Shown here: positions 1-10,248 of the stretch, in pieces | How the letters are laid out: the number at the start of each line of letters is the position of its first letter | Position numbering within the stretch: position 1 is the stretch's first letter | Assembly (NCBI RefSeq): GCF_000515395.1 | Contig: NZ_KI911782.1 | Span: forward strand, 4,520,697 to 4,584,696 | DNA length: 64,000 nt | From: Jiangella gansuensis DSM 44835 | Lineage (GTDB): Bacteria > Actinomycetota > Actinomycetes > Jiangellales > Jiangellaceae | Reading direction: 5' to 3' | The notes under the pieces: model-generated | Told to the model about the DNA's origin: nothing | Seen by the model: only the letters and a program-made list of their open reading frames with translations | Databases searched by the model: none | Translations under genes and position numbers: made by a program

Positions 1-53
1 CTCCCTTCCGTTTCCAGCCGCAGTACCCACGAACCCGGACCATTACCTCGCGG

Positions 54-536
54 TCACGGCCGGGTCGAGTCGTCACGCTCCGGCGGAACGTCGGTCTGGC
101 GCCGTCTGCCGAGCGCGAGGTCGGCCAACCGGCGCAGCGACTCCTCGTTGCGTGGACGCAGGAACAGCCCCTGCACAGCCGTCGGTATTCGCCGCACCGG
201 TCCTTCAGTTGCCTCTTCGGCCAGGGTCATCTCCGTGCCGCCGCCGGGTACGGGCGTCAGGATCAGGCGGACGCGGGCGGCACCGACGGGCCACATCCGG
301 GCGGCCAGCTCGATGTGGGACCCGGGGCGGACCGCCCTCACGGTCGTGACGTCCTGGATCGACACCGGCCACGGGCCGATGCTGTGGTGCAGCCGGCTCC
401 CGACGGCGGGCCATTCCGGGTCGACGGCGCGGATGTGCGCGGCACCGACCACCCAGTTCGCGAACGTCCAGCCGTCGCCGACGACCGCGAACACGTCGTC
501 GGGAGAGGCGTCCACGCGGCGCGACACCTCGATCAC
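54..536 (-). CDS. SRPBCC (START-like) family protein
   Basis: A 160-residue protein that opens with the usual SRPBCC pattern (MIEVSRRVDASPDDVFAVVGDG, then a FANWVVG stretch), as in polyketide-cyclase/dehydrase-like lipid or ligand binding proteins. The middle (ELAARMWPVGAARVRLILTP) reads as the antiparallel sheet of the helix-grip fold. The C-terminus is basic and then acidic and looks disordered. Its ATG overlaps the stop of the DUF4383 gene by 4 bases, so the two are co-translated. No catalytic residues can be named; the ligand is unknown. Family call is fairly sure, function is not. Confidence 0.8.
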   Translation of the reverse strand: MIEVSRRVDASPDDVFAVVGDGWTFANWVVGAAHIRAVDPEWPAVGSRLHHSIGPWPVSIQDVTTVRAVRPGSHIELAARMWPVGAARVRLILTPVPGGGTEMTLAEEATEGPVRRIPTAVQGLFLRPRNEESLRRLADLALGRRRQTDVPPERDDSTRP

Positions 537-994
537 GACGGCGCCCCCGTGGTACGGCCGGAGGTCCGGCCCAGGACGACGCCGAGGACGACCATGAGGA
601 TCGCGAGACCGAGATGGAGCCAGTTGTCGGCGTTGTTGAGAGGCACGAAGTTGGCGGTGCTGTCGTGGTCGACGAACAGGCCGTAGAGCCAGAGCACCGC
701 ATAGACGAGCCCACCCCAGACGAGGAAGGCACGGGCGCCGCCCGCACTCCGCGCCAGCACCAGGCCCGCCACCCCGAACAGCAGGTGCACGATGTTGTGC
801 AAAATCGACACCTGGAACACGCCCAGGAGCATGGCCTCCGACTCGTGGCCGGCGAACTCCAGCGTGTCCATGTCGGTGGTGACCCCGGGAACGAAACCGA
901 GCACGCCTACGGCGAGGAAGACGACCCCCACCACTGTGGCGGCGAGCTGTACCGGCGTCGCCGCCAGGCCGGACTTGCCGATGTCTTCTGTCAT
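533..994 (-). CDS. DUF4383 four-helix membrane protein
   Basis: A 153-residue integral membrane protein with about four hydrophobic helices (residues roughly 15-35, 55-80, 85-108, 125-142). The ILHNIVHLLFG stretch and the NFVPLNNADNWLHL motif before the last helix are hallmarks of actinobacterial DUF4383 proteins, whose function is not known. A strong ribosome-binding site (a GAGGGGGAGGGAT run) lies just upstream of the ATG. It is first gene of a two-gene operon with the SRPBCC gene. In other actinomycetes the family is often near stress genes, which fits the sigma factor gene 0.9 kb away, but that link is inference. Confidence 0.88.
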   Translation of the reverse strand: MTEDIGKSGLAATPVQLAATVVGVVFLAVGVLGFVPGVTTDMDTLEFAGHESEAMLLGVFQVSILHNIVHLLFGVAGLVLARSAGGARAFLVWGGLVYAVLWLYGLFVDHDSTANFVPLNNADNWLHLGLAILMVVLGVVLGRTSGRTTGAPS

Positions 995-1014
995 GTCACG
1001 ATCCCTCCCCCTCG

Positions 1015-1046
1015 ATGGGTCCGGGCCATCGCCTGCCCGGACCCAT
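1015..1046. promoter_or_regulatory. 12-bp perfect hairpin in divergent 5' region
   Basis: ATGGGTCCGGGC and GCCCGGACCCAT form a perfect 12-bp stem with an 8-base loop. It sits about 20 bp upstream of the DUF4383 start and just ahead of its ribosome-binding site, between two divergent genes. It is too far from any upstream stop to be a normal terminator. It could be a leader-RNA hairpin or a dyad bound by a regulator. Confidence 0.5.
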
Positions 1047-1103
1047 GTGGTGGGTGCCCCTCCGCCGCGCCCTCAAACCTCTGCAGTGCCGACCCGAGCC
1101 AGC

Positions 1104-1128
1104 GTTTCCGCCGCCCGCCATCGGGAAC
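1104..1128 (+). promoter_or_regulatory. Possible SigB/F-type promoter of the PEBP gene
   Basis: GTTT, a 15-base spacer, then GGGAAC. This is one of the accepted variants of the SigB/F pattern (GTTT-N14-16-GGGTAT or GGGAAT). The predicted start of transcription, near 1135, is about 28 bases before the start codon and upstream of a good GAGGAGGGGG ribosome-binding site. The match is imperfect, so this is a moderate call. Confidence 0.45.
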
Positions 1129-1162
1129 GGACACTTCGTGAGCGCGAGGAGGGGGAAGCCAG

Positions 1163-1615
1163 ATGATCGGTATCGAGCTTCGGAGCCCGGATTTCAGTGA
1201 CCACACGCCCATCCCGGGCCGGCACGCCCACGACGACGAGAACGTGTCGCCGTCGCTGGAGTGGATCGGCGTTCCGACGGAGGCGGTGGAGCTGTTGTTG
1301 CTGTGTGAAGACCCCGACGCCCCGAGCGGCCCGTTCCTGCACTGGCTCGTGACCGGCATCGACCCACACGCCGCCGGCGTGCCGGAGAACCAGACGCCGG
1401 CCGGCGGGCGCGAATGGCCCAATGACTTCGGGGAAGTCGGCTGGGGCGGCCCCGCGCCGCCGCCGGGCGATCCGGCGCACCGCTACTTCTTCAGGCTGTA
1501 CGTCCTGTCGGAGCCGGCCGACCTGCCGGACGAGCCGACGGTCGAGGACGTGTATCGCGCGGCGGACTCCGCGGCGCTCGGGCGCGGCACGTTGGTGGGG
1601 CTCTTCCAGCGCTGA
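1163..1615 (+). CDS. YbhB/YbcL-type PEBP (Raf kinase inhibitor-like) protein
   Basis: A 150-residue cytosolic protein of the phosphatidylethanolamine-binding family, bacterial YbhB/YbcL branch. Visible family blocks are DENVSPSLEW near residue 22, the anion-pocket motif CEDPDAPSGPFLHWLVTGI (residues 47-65), and PPPGDPAHRYFFRLYVL near 110, which stands in for the usual GPxPPxGxHRY. Length is normal. The ligand is not known for this branch. The gene has its own strong ribosome-binding site and is followed by a perfect 30-bp palindrome, so it is probably monocistronic; a SigB-type promoter candidate lies upstream. Confidence 0.92.
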   Translation: MIGIELRSPDFSDHTPIPGRHAHDDENVSPSLEWIGVPTEAVELLLLCEDPDAPSGPFLHWLVTGIDPHAAGVPENQTPAGGREWPNDFGEVGWGGPAPPPGDPAHRYFFRLYVLSEPADLPDEPTVEDVYRAADSAALGRGTLVGLFQR

Positions 1616-1636
1616 GCATGCGCCCGATTGTGTGAA

Positions 1637-1666
1637 CGGCCGTGCTGGTCCGGACCAGCACGGCCG
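1637..1666 (+). terminator. Perfect 30-bp palindrome, likely terminator
   Basis: CGGCCGTGCTGGTCC is followed directly by its exact reverse complement, giving a 15-bp arm with essentially no spacer, 21 bases after the PEBP stop. There is no T-run after it, as is common for actinomycete hairpin terminators. Confidence 0.7.
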
Positions 1667-1878
1667 CCGGGAGGGTCGGGACACGTCGGGGTCGCCGCAG
1701 GTCCCTGGCGAATGTCGGTCGCGCGTATGCACCCGCCGGGCCTGGCATGCCGATGGAAAGCGTGAGTAGACGGACCTTTCTGTCCTCAGGGGGTTGATTA
1801 CGAACCCGTCACGTGTTTCGGTGGGTACACGTGGTCAAGCAAGTCGCCACGACACACGATATCTGGACAGGTGTCGGC

Positions 1879-2742
1879 ATGCGGACCCAATCGTCGTTTC
1901 ACCAACGCACGAGCCCCGACCAGAGCCCCGCAAATCTCGATCGCGGTGAGCTGACCAACGACATGTTGCGCCGGGCCGCCCAGGCCGGCGGGCAGGAGCG
2001 GCAGCGGCTGATCGACGAGGTGGTCCTGCTGCATCTGCGGCTGGCCGAGTCGATCGCCCGCCGGTACAGCAACCGCGGGATCGACCGGGACGATCTGGTC
2101 CAGGTGGCCAACCTCGGCCTGGTCAACGCCGCGCAACGGTTCGACCCCGACCTCGGCAAGGACTTCGTGTCCTTCGCCGTGCCGACCATCACCGGTGAGG
2201 TCAAGCGGTACTTCCGCGACCACGGCTGGACGGTGCGCCCGCCGCGGCGAGTGCAGGAACTGCATGCCGCGGTCGCCGCCGCGACCGCCGAGCTGACCCA
2301 GACCCTGGGCAGCGCACCCACGCCGGCCGACCTGGCCGAGCACCTCGGTGTCGAGGTCGACGACGTGCTCGAGGCCAGCGCGTCGCACGAGTGCTTCACC
2401 GTGGCCTCCCTGGACTACCGCGGCGGGGGCGGCGAGGACACTCCGCTGGCGGATTCGCTGGGCGAGTCCGAGGCCGGGTTCGCCCGCGCCGAGGCCGTCG
2501 TCGCGCTGGCCCCGGCCTGCCGCGACCTGCGGCCCCGCGACCGGCGCATCCTCTACCTGCGCTTCTTCCGCGGCTGGACCCAGCAGGAGATCGCCCAGGA
2601 GCTGGGTGTCACCCAGATGCAGGTCTCCCGCCTCCTGGCCCGCATCCTTCGCGAACTGCGCACCGCTATCGGGGTCGACGGCGCCGAGGTGCCGATGCCG
2701 CATCGGCGCCGATCGGCACGGACGGCTGCCGAATCTGCTTGA
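1879..2742 (+). CDS. SigB/SigF/SigG-family RNA polymerase sigma factor
   Basis: A group 3 sigma factor of about 287 residues that redirects RNA polymerase to stress, osmotic or developmental promoters. Region 2 is clear (NRGIDRDDLVQVANLGLVNA, then SFAVPTITGEVKRYFRDHGW and RPPRRVQEL). Region 3 contains LAEHLGVEVDDVLEA, and region 4 has the helix-turn-helix WTQQEIAQELGVTQMQVSRLLAR. The start is uncertain: ATG 1879 is preferred, but an in-frame GTG at 1813 would add 22 residues that do not look conserved. No anti-sigma or anti-anti-sigma gene is adjacent, so control by partner switching must come from elsewhere. GNNT-N15-GGGTAN sites elsewhere in the window are plausible targets. Confidence 0.93.
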   Translation: MRTQSSFHQRTSPDQSPANLDRGELTNDMLRRAAQAGGQERQRLIDEVVLLHLRLAESIARRYSNRGIDRDDLVQVANLGLVNAAQRFDPDLGKDFVSFAVPTITGEVKRYFRDHGWTVRPPRRVQELHAAVAAATAELTQTLGSAPTPADLAEHLGVEVDDVLEASASHECFTVASLDYRGGGGEDTPLADSLGESEAGFARAEAVVALAPACRDLRPRDRRILYLRFFRGWTQQEIAQELGVTQMQVSRLLARILRELRTAIGVDGAEVPMPHRRRSARTAAESA

Positions 2743-2802
2743 AGCGTGGCCAGGTTCGTGCGTCACTCGCCGTTTCTGGGTCGCGATCGGAAGGAGGGCT
2801 CC

Positions 2803-3030
2803 GTGAGGGAATACGGTTTGCGGATGCCGCTGCGCCGATGGCTGTTGGAGCCGGGTTCTTCTCTCAAGGTGATCGTGGCGCTCCTGCTCGTCACCATCGT
2901 CAGCATGGCGGCACTGATGATGGTGCGTAGCGCCACGCAGACCGACAGCGGGGACGGCGCCGAGTTCACCTCGGCAGCCGTCCGGCCGCCGTCCGCTGGT
3001 GACGGTGGCCGGGATGGTCCCGGTTCGTGA
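2803..3030 (+). CDS. Small single-helix membrane protein
   Basis: A 75-residue protein with a basic N-terminus, one transmembrane helix (KVIVALLLVTIVSMAALMMV, about residues 25-44) and a hydrophilic, Gly/Ser-rich tail outside or disordered. The GTG start is chosen because AAGGAGG lies 5 bases upstream; reading from an earlier in-frame ATG (2746) has no such site. It follows the sigma factor by 60 bp and may be co-transcribed. It has no zinc or kinase motif of a known anti-sigma factor. I do not recognise the family. Confidence 0.65.
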   Translation: MREYGLRMPLRRWLLEPGSSLKVIVALLLVTIVSMAALMMVRSATQTDSGDGAEFTSAAVRPPSAGDGGRDGPGS

Positions 3031-3080
3031 CCGTCCGCACGGTCCGGTACCATGGAAGGGCGCGTGACGCTTCCGCGCCC
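3029..3080 (+). terminator. Tandem hairpins after the small membrane gene
   Basis: GACCGT-CCGC-ACGGTC (3029-3044) starts at the stop codon. It is followed by GGGCGCG-N9-CGCGCCC (3058-3080). The two GC-rich hairpins in a row probably end the sigma-factor transcript. The rest of the space before the SulP gene shows nothing recognisable. Confidence 0.5.
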
Positions 3081-3270
3081 CCGACGTAGGTAAGACCCGG
3101 CACCAGAGTGCTGGCCCGCACCACCCGCTCGACCTCACCTGCCGTCCCGGCTGTGCCGGGTGCCGGTGCGCGCCGTCGTCGTCGCCGCTGAGTGAGCGCC
3201 GCTGACCGCCAGCACCATCCGCGACTGGTTCTTGCTGCCACGCGGGTGTGCCGCACCGGAGGATCATTCT

Positions 3271-4806
<1,536 letters not shown>

Positions 4807-4812
4807 GCCTGT

Positions 4813-4840
4813 GCCGTACCGAGGTGGTGCTCGGTACGGC
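4813..4840. terminator. 11-bp stem terminator between convergent genes
   Basis: GCCGTACCGAG-GTGGTG-CTCGGTACGGC is a perfect 11-bp stem with a 6-base loop, 6 bases after the SulP stop. The opposite gene ends 120 bp further on, so it may serve both directions. Confidence 0.75.
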
Positions 4841-4961
4841 GGTGGATCGACAGGGCCTGCGCGGCGTGTGCCACGGCGTCGTCGGGGCGGCCGACGCGAG
4901 CTCGGCCTCCCGCCAGCGTGATCAACGCGTCGGCACGATGTACATGGTGGCCGGTGCGCGG

Positions 4962-7900
4962 TCACGTCCAGCGGAGCACTGGCCGTCCACGTTCGGTGTC
5001 GAACGTCCAGACGTCGGTGAAGTCCCAGCCCATGGCCTCGTACGTCGATTGGCGAGCAACCTGGGCGGCGGTGCGGGTCTGGCCGTTGAGGGTGTCCGGC
5101 CCCGTCGCGGGGACGGACTGGTGGGCGGCGACGACGGCATCGGAGGCGGCGTTGCCGACCAGCGTGGCGGTATGCCCCGCGAGCACGCGGGCGACCACCC
5201 GGTGGGCGTATCCGGTGGCGACCACCCGCGAGTTGAGCGCCATGCTGTGGCGGACGGTGGTCCCGATGTAGGCGTATCCGCTGATCCCACCGGCGTTCGC
5301 GTTGTCCAACACCTCGACGTGGCCGGTGGCGTAGGCGCGCTCGGTGAGGCTGCCGGCTCCGGAAATGCCGACGACGCCGCCGGCCTGGCGCCCACCGGTG
5401 GCGAACACGCTGGCGGTGGAGTAGCTGTCGCGCAGTTCGCCGTAGGAGTAGCCGATCACCCCGCCGACGGTGGATCCGCCGGCGATGGTGCCCGACGTCG
5501 CCACCCGCTCGACCGTGCCTCGGCTGGTGTTGACCAGGATGCCGACGTTCGAGGCGGCGGTATCGACGACGGCGCCCTCCACCGCGACATCGTGGAGGTG
5601 ACCGTCCTCGGTGACCAGCGGGAAGAGCCCGCCGGTGGACGACGTGAGGCCGGTGATCCGGTGGCCGGCACCGTCGAACTCGCCCGAGAAGCCGGTGCGG
5701 GCGACGGTGAGGCCGGGATGACCGCTCAGGTCGAGGTCCGCCGCCAACCGGTACCGCTGGTCGGGGAAGCGGGTCACCTCGGCGAGGTCGGCGACCGCGG
5801 ACGCGAGGTAGGCGCCGTCGCTGTCCCGCGGCAGCGCCGGGGTGCCCGGCTCGGACGGCGGCGGCGTCACGTCCTCGGTGACCGCTCGCAGTACCGGGCG
5901 CAGGCCGTCGTCGTCCCAGGCCCAGACGGTGTCGAAGTCCCAGCCGAGCGTGTCGCGGTAGAACGCCGGATCCTGGACCTGTGCCGCCGTCGCGGTGGCG
6001 CCCATCAGGTTGTCGGCGGCGGGCTGGTCCGGGACGCCCGGCACGTCGGCGGCCACACTCTGCGCCGCCCAGTTGTTGGCCAGGGTGGCGGTGTGGCCGG
6101 CCAGCACCCGCCCGAGCACCCGGTGGGCGTAGCTGGGAGCGGTGACGGCTGGGTTCAGCGCGACGGCGTCGCGCAGCACGGTGCCGGTGTAGCCGTAACC
6201 GGCGACGCCCCCGGCGTTGCGGGTGGACGCGCCGACCGGGCCCGCGGCGTACACGCGCTGCGTCGTCGAGCCGGCCAGGGCGACGCCCACGGTGCCGCCC
6301 GCCTCGGTGCCGTAGCTGTGCACGCGGGCGGTGGAGTACGCGTCGCGCAGCACGCCGGCGTTGTCGCCGACGATCCCGCCGGCCCGGGAGCCTGCCGTGA
6401 TCAGGCCGGTGGTGTACACGCGCTCGACGGTGCCCGTGTTGGTGTCGGCGAGGATGCCGCCGCGGGCCGTCGCGGTCGAGATGTCGGCGCCGACGATCGC
6501 CAGGTCGTGGATGGTGCCGGCGTTGACGCCGACGAGCCCGCCGTGCGTGGTGGCCAGCCCGGTGATGGTGTGCCCGTCGCCGTCCAGGTCGCCGGTGAAC
6601 GCTTCCGTGTCGCCGATCTGGGCGACTTCCTGGCCGGTCAGGTCGAGGTCGGTGGTCAGCCGATAGGACGCGGCGGGGTCGATGGCCACCTTGCCGAAGT
6701 CGTCGGCGGAGTCCAGGAGGTAGGGATCCGCGGCCGTGCCGGAGCCGGTCAGGCCCTCCTGCAGCACCAGCGCGGGCCGCAGCTCCTCGCCGCGGTCCGG
6801 GCCGTCCCAGAAGTGCAGCTTCACGGTGTCGTTCGCCGCGACCGGCAGCGCGGGGTCGAAGGCGACCCACTGCTCGGCGCCGCGGTGGTCCAGCTCGACC
6901 TCGGCGAGGCGCCGGTCCAGGACCTCCTGACCGGCGGCGTCGTAGCGCACCGCCTCGACGGCCACGGCGTCGCGGCTGCCCGGGTGGCTGATCAGCCCGA
7001 CGCCCCCGACGGCACCGTCGGCGAGCTCCGCGGTGCTGACGCTCCACTCTCCGCGGGGGCGCGCGATCGTCGCGGTGTCGACGAGCCGTCCGTCGACGGT
7101 GTACGTCGCGATCGACAGCTCCCGGCCGGTGGCCCGCAGCACACTGCCCATCGGGACGTCCTCGTCGTCGACGACGTCGTCCCAGGGCTTCTCGGCGTTG
7201 TCGCCGGCATTCGGCCCACCGGGGCCGAGCGTCACGAACGTCGTCCCCGCGGCGACCTCGTCCGGGGTCCGCGCGAGCCGGCCGTCGTAGATGGTGGAGC
7301 GCTTGTAGACGTTGTCGTGGCCGCCGACGTACAGGTCGATCCCGAGCCGCTGGAACACGCGGGAGATCTCCTCGCGCCGCTGGCGCATCCCGGGGCCGTC
7401 GGCGCCCGTGCCGCCGAAGAACGACCGGTGGCCCACGACGACGTTCCACGGCTTGCCGGCGGCGTGGATGTCGCCGACCAGCCACTCCAGCTGGGCGTCG
7501 AGGTCGTGGACGGTGTTCAGCACGGCAACGTGGACGTCGCCGCGGTCGAACGAGTAGTTCGTCTCGCCGATCGGGCCGTCGCCCGGCAGGGCGTACATGC
7601 TCGAGAAGATGGCGTTGCGGTGCGGCGACAGGAGGTTGTACTCGAGGTCGCCGGCGCTCTCCGCGTCGCCGGCCACCGGTGCCAGCTGCAGCCCGAGGCC
7701 GTCGTACGCATGGGCGAAGGCGTCCTCCCAGTACTCCCGGTTGGCGCCGCGCGGCACCAGGTCACCGGTCTGCACGACGGTGTCGCCGCCGGGTGCCTCG
7801 TCCCGCAGCCGTGCCAGCAGGTCGGGTAGCAGCCGTAGGTCGGCGGGCTCGCGGGAGTCCGCGGCGAGATCGCCGAGCAGGTAGATCGGGCGGTTCTGCC

Positions 7901-9728
7901 CGCCGCCGGCCAGGAACGAGCCCCGCACGTCGGTCCACGCCGCGTCGTCGTGCGGCCGGGGCGGTGCGCCGTCGACCGCGACGCCGAAGCGGTACTCGTA
8001 GCGGGTCGTGTCCCGCAGCCCGGTCAGCTCGAACTCGTGGCTGCGCAGCGGCTGCCCGGTCACGGTGTCCTGGTAGACCTCGCCCGGCTTGCCGACGGTG
8101 TTGATCTCGTACGTCGTGTCGCCGGTCGACGTGAGCACGGGGGTGCTGCGCCAGGTGCGGTGACCGGCCGGCCGGACCTGGGCGTACACCCGGTCGACGG
8201 TGGCGTCGGTCGTCACGCTGAGGCCGGCGGTCCCGGGCTCGGCGCCGACCGTGGCGACGGTGCCGGTGTACTGGAAGACCCCGGCCGGGTCGGCGTCCTC
8301 CTGGGACACCTCCAGGCGCAGCAGCTCCGCACCGATGTTGCCGGCGGCGTCCGTCGCCTTCACCACGACGACGTGGTCGGAGTAGCCGCGGACGACGAAG
8401 CCGCCGTCCTCCACCGGCACCTGGCCGTTGTCGTCCCAGACCTCGTACGTCACAGCCGGCCGCTGCCCGCTGTCGTCGTCGGCGGTCACCTCGGGCAGGG
8501 CGACCCGCTCGCCGAAGGCCACCGCGGACGGCACGCCGGACTCGACGGTGATCGTGGGCGCGTAGTCGGCGCCGCGGGTCGTCTCACCGACCCAGACCGG
8601 CGCGGAGACGACGACGTCGCCGTCGGCCTGGGTCGCGACGACGTAGAAATAGTCGCCGTCGGCGGCTGGCAGCGCCTGGGTGACCCGCACCTCCCGGCCG
8701 GAGACGCCAGGGACGTCGTAGGCCACCGCACCGCCGTTCGTGAGAACCCGGACCGACGTGAAGGACTCCGCCGCGTCGGCGTCCGTGAGCGCGATGTCGA
8801 GGGCGACGCCGGTGGTGTCGGGCGGCAGCACCGAGCCCATCAACTGTCCGTTGGCACCGAACTCCAGGACCGTGTTGACGTCCTGGGTGGAGTACATGCT
8901 CCGCTCCCGCATCGCCTGGTAGACCGCGTCCTGGGTCTTCTCCGCCGCCCAGACGCCGGTGATGGACTCGTCGCCGGTCACCCAGGTGGCGCTGTGCTCG
9001 TCGCCGTTCCACACCGGCGCGAGGTGCCAGCCCCGGTCGAGGGCGACCTGGAACTGCGCCAGGTTGACGGCGTTCTTGACCTCGATCAGCTGGACGCGCT
9101 CGTCCACCGCGCGATCCAGGTGAGCGAAGCCGGCGAACGAGCCCTTGCCACTCGGGTCGGGGTGGTTGAACTGCGCGATGGCGTCCGGGTCCTGCTTGAG
9201 CCGCGCGTAGAAGGTCGGCAGGTCGTACTTCAGGTCGCCGGTGGCGGCGCCGAACGAGAGCGAGTCGCCCTCACTCCGGGCCGTCACCAACCAGTCGGTG
9301 TTGAACAGGTTCATGTGGCCGGAGTCGTCGTACCAGGTGATCTCCTCGGCCGGGATCGTCACCAGGTCGTCCTGCGAGGCGTTGTACGAGTCCGTCACCT
9401 CGTGCAGGTGCCGCCACTCGTCGGAGACCGCCTGCCGCCAGTCGGTGGTGAAGTCGTCGCTGTTGCGCCGGTCGTACAGCACGTCGTGCTCGGAGACGGT
9501 GAAGAAGTCGGCGTCGCTGTGAGTGGCGACGTGCTCGAACGCGTCCAGCGGTGTCTGGACGCCGTCGCTGATCGCGGTGTGGGCGTGGAACTCACCGGTG
9601 TAATGGCGCTTGCCGAGGTACGTCGGTTGGTCGTCCGCCGCGGCGGCGACGGTGGGTGGAAGCGCCGGGAGCGCGGCCGCGGCGACGATGAGAACCACTG
9701 CGGATGCCACACGGGAACGGACCGACAC
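4962..9728 (-). CDS. Secreted multidomain PHP / metallophosphatase-like / GLUG protein
   Basis: A 1588-residue exported protein. A Sec signal peptide (residues 1-31, ending VAAAAD) is followed by a PHP-type metal hydrolase domain (EFHAHTAISDG at 46-56, SEHD at 79-82). Near 480-600 comes a fibronectin-like segment as in purple acid phosphatases, then a calcineurin-like domain at about 605-850. That domain keeps GDLV but has GDAES where GNHE is expected and GGHDNVYKR where GHxHxYxR is expected, so several metal ligands look lost. Residues about 1010-1280 and 1290-1588 are two similar blocks of GLUG-like repeats (SRAGGIVGDN, STVGGVIGYS, ATRGGILADT) with a matching insertion (HTATL.N.A). They probably bind polysaccharide or peptidoglycan. 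Nothing suggests a partner gene. Substrate unknown; phosphodiester or phosphomonoester hydrolysis is inferred from the PHP domain. Confidence 0.85.
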   Translation of the reverse strand: MSVRSRVASAVVLIVAAAALPALPPTVAAAADDQPTYLGKRHYTGEFHAHTAISDGVQTPLDAFEHVATHSDADFFTVSEHDVLYDRRNSDDFTTDWRQAVSDEWRHLHEVTDSYNASQDDLVTIPAEEITWYDDSGHMNLFNTDWLVTARSEGDSLSFGAATGDLKYDLPTFYARLKQDPDAIAQFNHPDPSGKGSFAGFAHLDRAVDERVQLIEVKNAVNLAQFQVALDRGWHLAPVWNGDEHSATWVTGDESITGVWAAEKTQDAVYQAMRERSMYSTQDVNTVLEFGANGQLMGSVLPPDTTGVALDIALTDADAAESFTSVRVLTNGGAVAYDVPGVSGREVRVTQALPAADGDYFYVVATQADGDVVVSAPVWVGETTRGADYAPTITVESGVPSAVAFGERVALPEVTADDDSGQRPAVTYEVWDDNGQVPVEDGGFVVRGYSDHVVVVKATDAAGNIGAELLRLEVSQEDADPAGVFQYTGTVATVGAEPGTAGLSVTTDATVDRVYAQVRPAGHRTWRSTPVLTSTGDTTYEINTVGKPGEVYQDTVTGQPLRSHEFELTGLRDTTRYEYRFGVAVDGAPPRPHDDAAWTDVRGSFLAGGGQNRPIYLLGDLAADSREPADLRLLPDLLARLRDEAPGGDTVVQTGDLVPRGANREYWEDAFAHAYDGLGLQLAPVAGDAESAGDLEYNLLSPHRNAIFSSMYALPGDGPIGETNYSFDRGDVHVAVLNTVHDLDAQLEWLVGDIHAAGKPWNVVVGHRSFFGGTGADGPGMRQRREEISRVFQRLGIDLYVGGHDNVYKRSTIYDGRLARTPDEVAAGTTFVTLGPGGPNAGDNAEKPWDDVVDDEDVPMGSVLRATGRELSIATYTVDGRLVDTATIARPRGEWSVSTAELADGAVGGVGLISHPGSRDAVAVEAVRYDAAGQEVLDRRLAEVELDHRGAEQWVAFDPALPVAANDTVKLHFWDGPDRGEELRPALVLQEGLTGSGTAADPYLLDSADDFGKVAIDPAASYRLTTDLDLTGQEVAQIGDTEAFTGDLDGDGHTITGLATTHGGLVGVNAGTIHDLAIVGADISTATARGGILADTNTGTVERVYTTGLITAGSRAGGIVGDNAGVLRDAYSTARVHSYGTEAGGTVGVALAGSTTQRVYAAGPVGASTRNAGGVAGYGYTGTVLRDAVALNPAVTAPSYAHRVLGRVLAGHTATLANNWAAQSVAADVPGVPDQPAADNLMGATATAAQVQDPAFYRDTLGWDFDTVWAWDDDGLRPVLRAVTEDVTPPPSEPGTPALPRDSDGAYLASAVADLAEVTRFPDQRYRLAADLDLSGHPGLTVARTGFSGEFDGAGHRITGLTSSTGGLFPLVTEDGHLHDVAVEGAVVDTAASNVGILVNTSRGTVERVATSGTIAGGSTVGGVIGYSYGELRDSYSTASVFATGGRQAGGVVGISGAGSLTERAYATGHVEVLDNANAGGISGYAYIGTTVRHSMALNSRVVATGYAHRVVARVLAGHTATLVGNAASDAVVAAHQSVPATGPDTLNGQTRTAAQVARQSTYEAMGWDFTDVWTFDTERGRPVLRWT

Positions 9729-9866
9729 CTGCGACTCCTCTGCGCATACGGGAATGATGCGGCAAAACAGCCGAAAGGTTGCCGGTCGAGCATGACCACT
9801 ACCTGCTGTCCGGGGCGACAGGAGGTGACGCAGCGGTGAACGGTGGTGCGTCGCACGCTCGTGCGG

Positions 9867-10079
9867 TCAGTGCGGTGGGTTCTCGGCGTCGTCGTGTTCG
9901 AGCTCGTCGATGAGGCCGTCCAGCCAGGCGCCGAGGGCCTGTCGCTGCTCCTCCGGCGGGACGTCGCGTCCCCGCGCGTGAGCCGCGAAGTGGTCGGCCA
10001 GTCCGATGGCGTCGAGGTCCAGCCCAGGGTCACGCCAGAAGTCGTCGTCGAACGGGTCCGTGTCGGATGACGTCGTCAC
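9867..10079 (-). CDS. Small acidic protein of unknown function
   Basis: A 70-residue, strongly acidic soluble protein (DTDPFDDDFWRDPGLDLDAIGLADHF, then ALGAWLDGLIDELEHDD). The GTG start is preceded by AAGGGG at 5 bases, which supports translation. It lies between the PHP protein gene and the divergent metal regulator. No family is recognised. Confidence rests on the ribosome-binding site and codon use only. Confidence 0.5.
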   Translation of the reverse strand: MTTSSDTDPFDDDFWRDPGLDLDAIGLADHFAAHARGRDVPPEEQRQALGAWLDGLIDELEHDDAENPPH

Positions 10080-10218
10080 ATCAGCCCCTTCCGCCGTACG
10101 TGCATCCGGTTTGGGGGTATACGCCGATATCCGGCGGCACGTCTGGCGGCCATGGTACCCACTGGTCTATACCGACCGCATCGCCGGCGTTCCGCGCGGG
10201 GTTCGACGCCGTTGCTGT

Positions 10219-10240
10219 CAGTACAGGATTCCGTGTACTG
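10219..10240. promoter_or_regulatory. 7-8-7 inverted repeat, likely ArsR/CmtR operator
   Basis: CAGTACA, 8 bases, TGTACTG: perfect arms ending 8 bases before the start codon of the metal regulator. ArsR-family repressors bind dyads of this size at their own promoter, so autoregulation released by metal is expected. Confidence 0.7.
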
Positions 10241-10248
10241 TCGCACGC

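Noticed and set aside
1813-1828. GTG at 1813 as start of the sigma factor, and GGGTAC at 1823 as its own SigB -10
   Set aside because: The extra 22 residues look unlike the family, and no -35 element lies at the correct distance from GGGTAC.
4824-7829. A 1001-codon plus-strand open frame
   Set aside because: Antisense shadow of the PHP/GLUG protein; Gly/Val/Asp-rich with no family pattern.
10096-10120. GTAC-N15-GGGTAT as another SigB-type promoter
   Set aside because: The -35 does not fit GNNT or GTTT and it lies 130 bases from the next gene, which has its own operator and start region.
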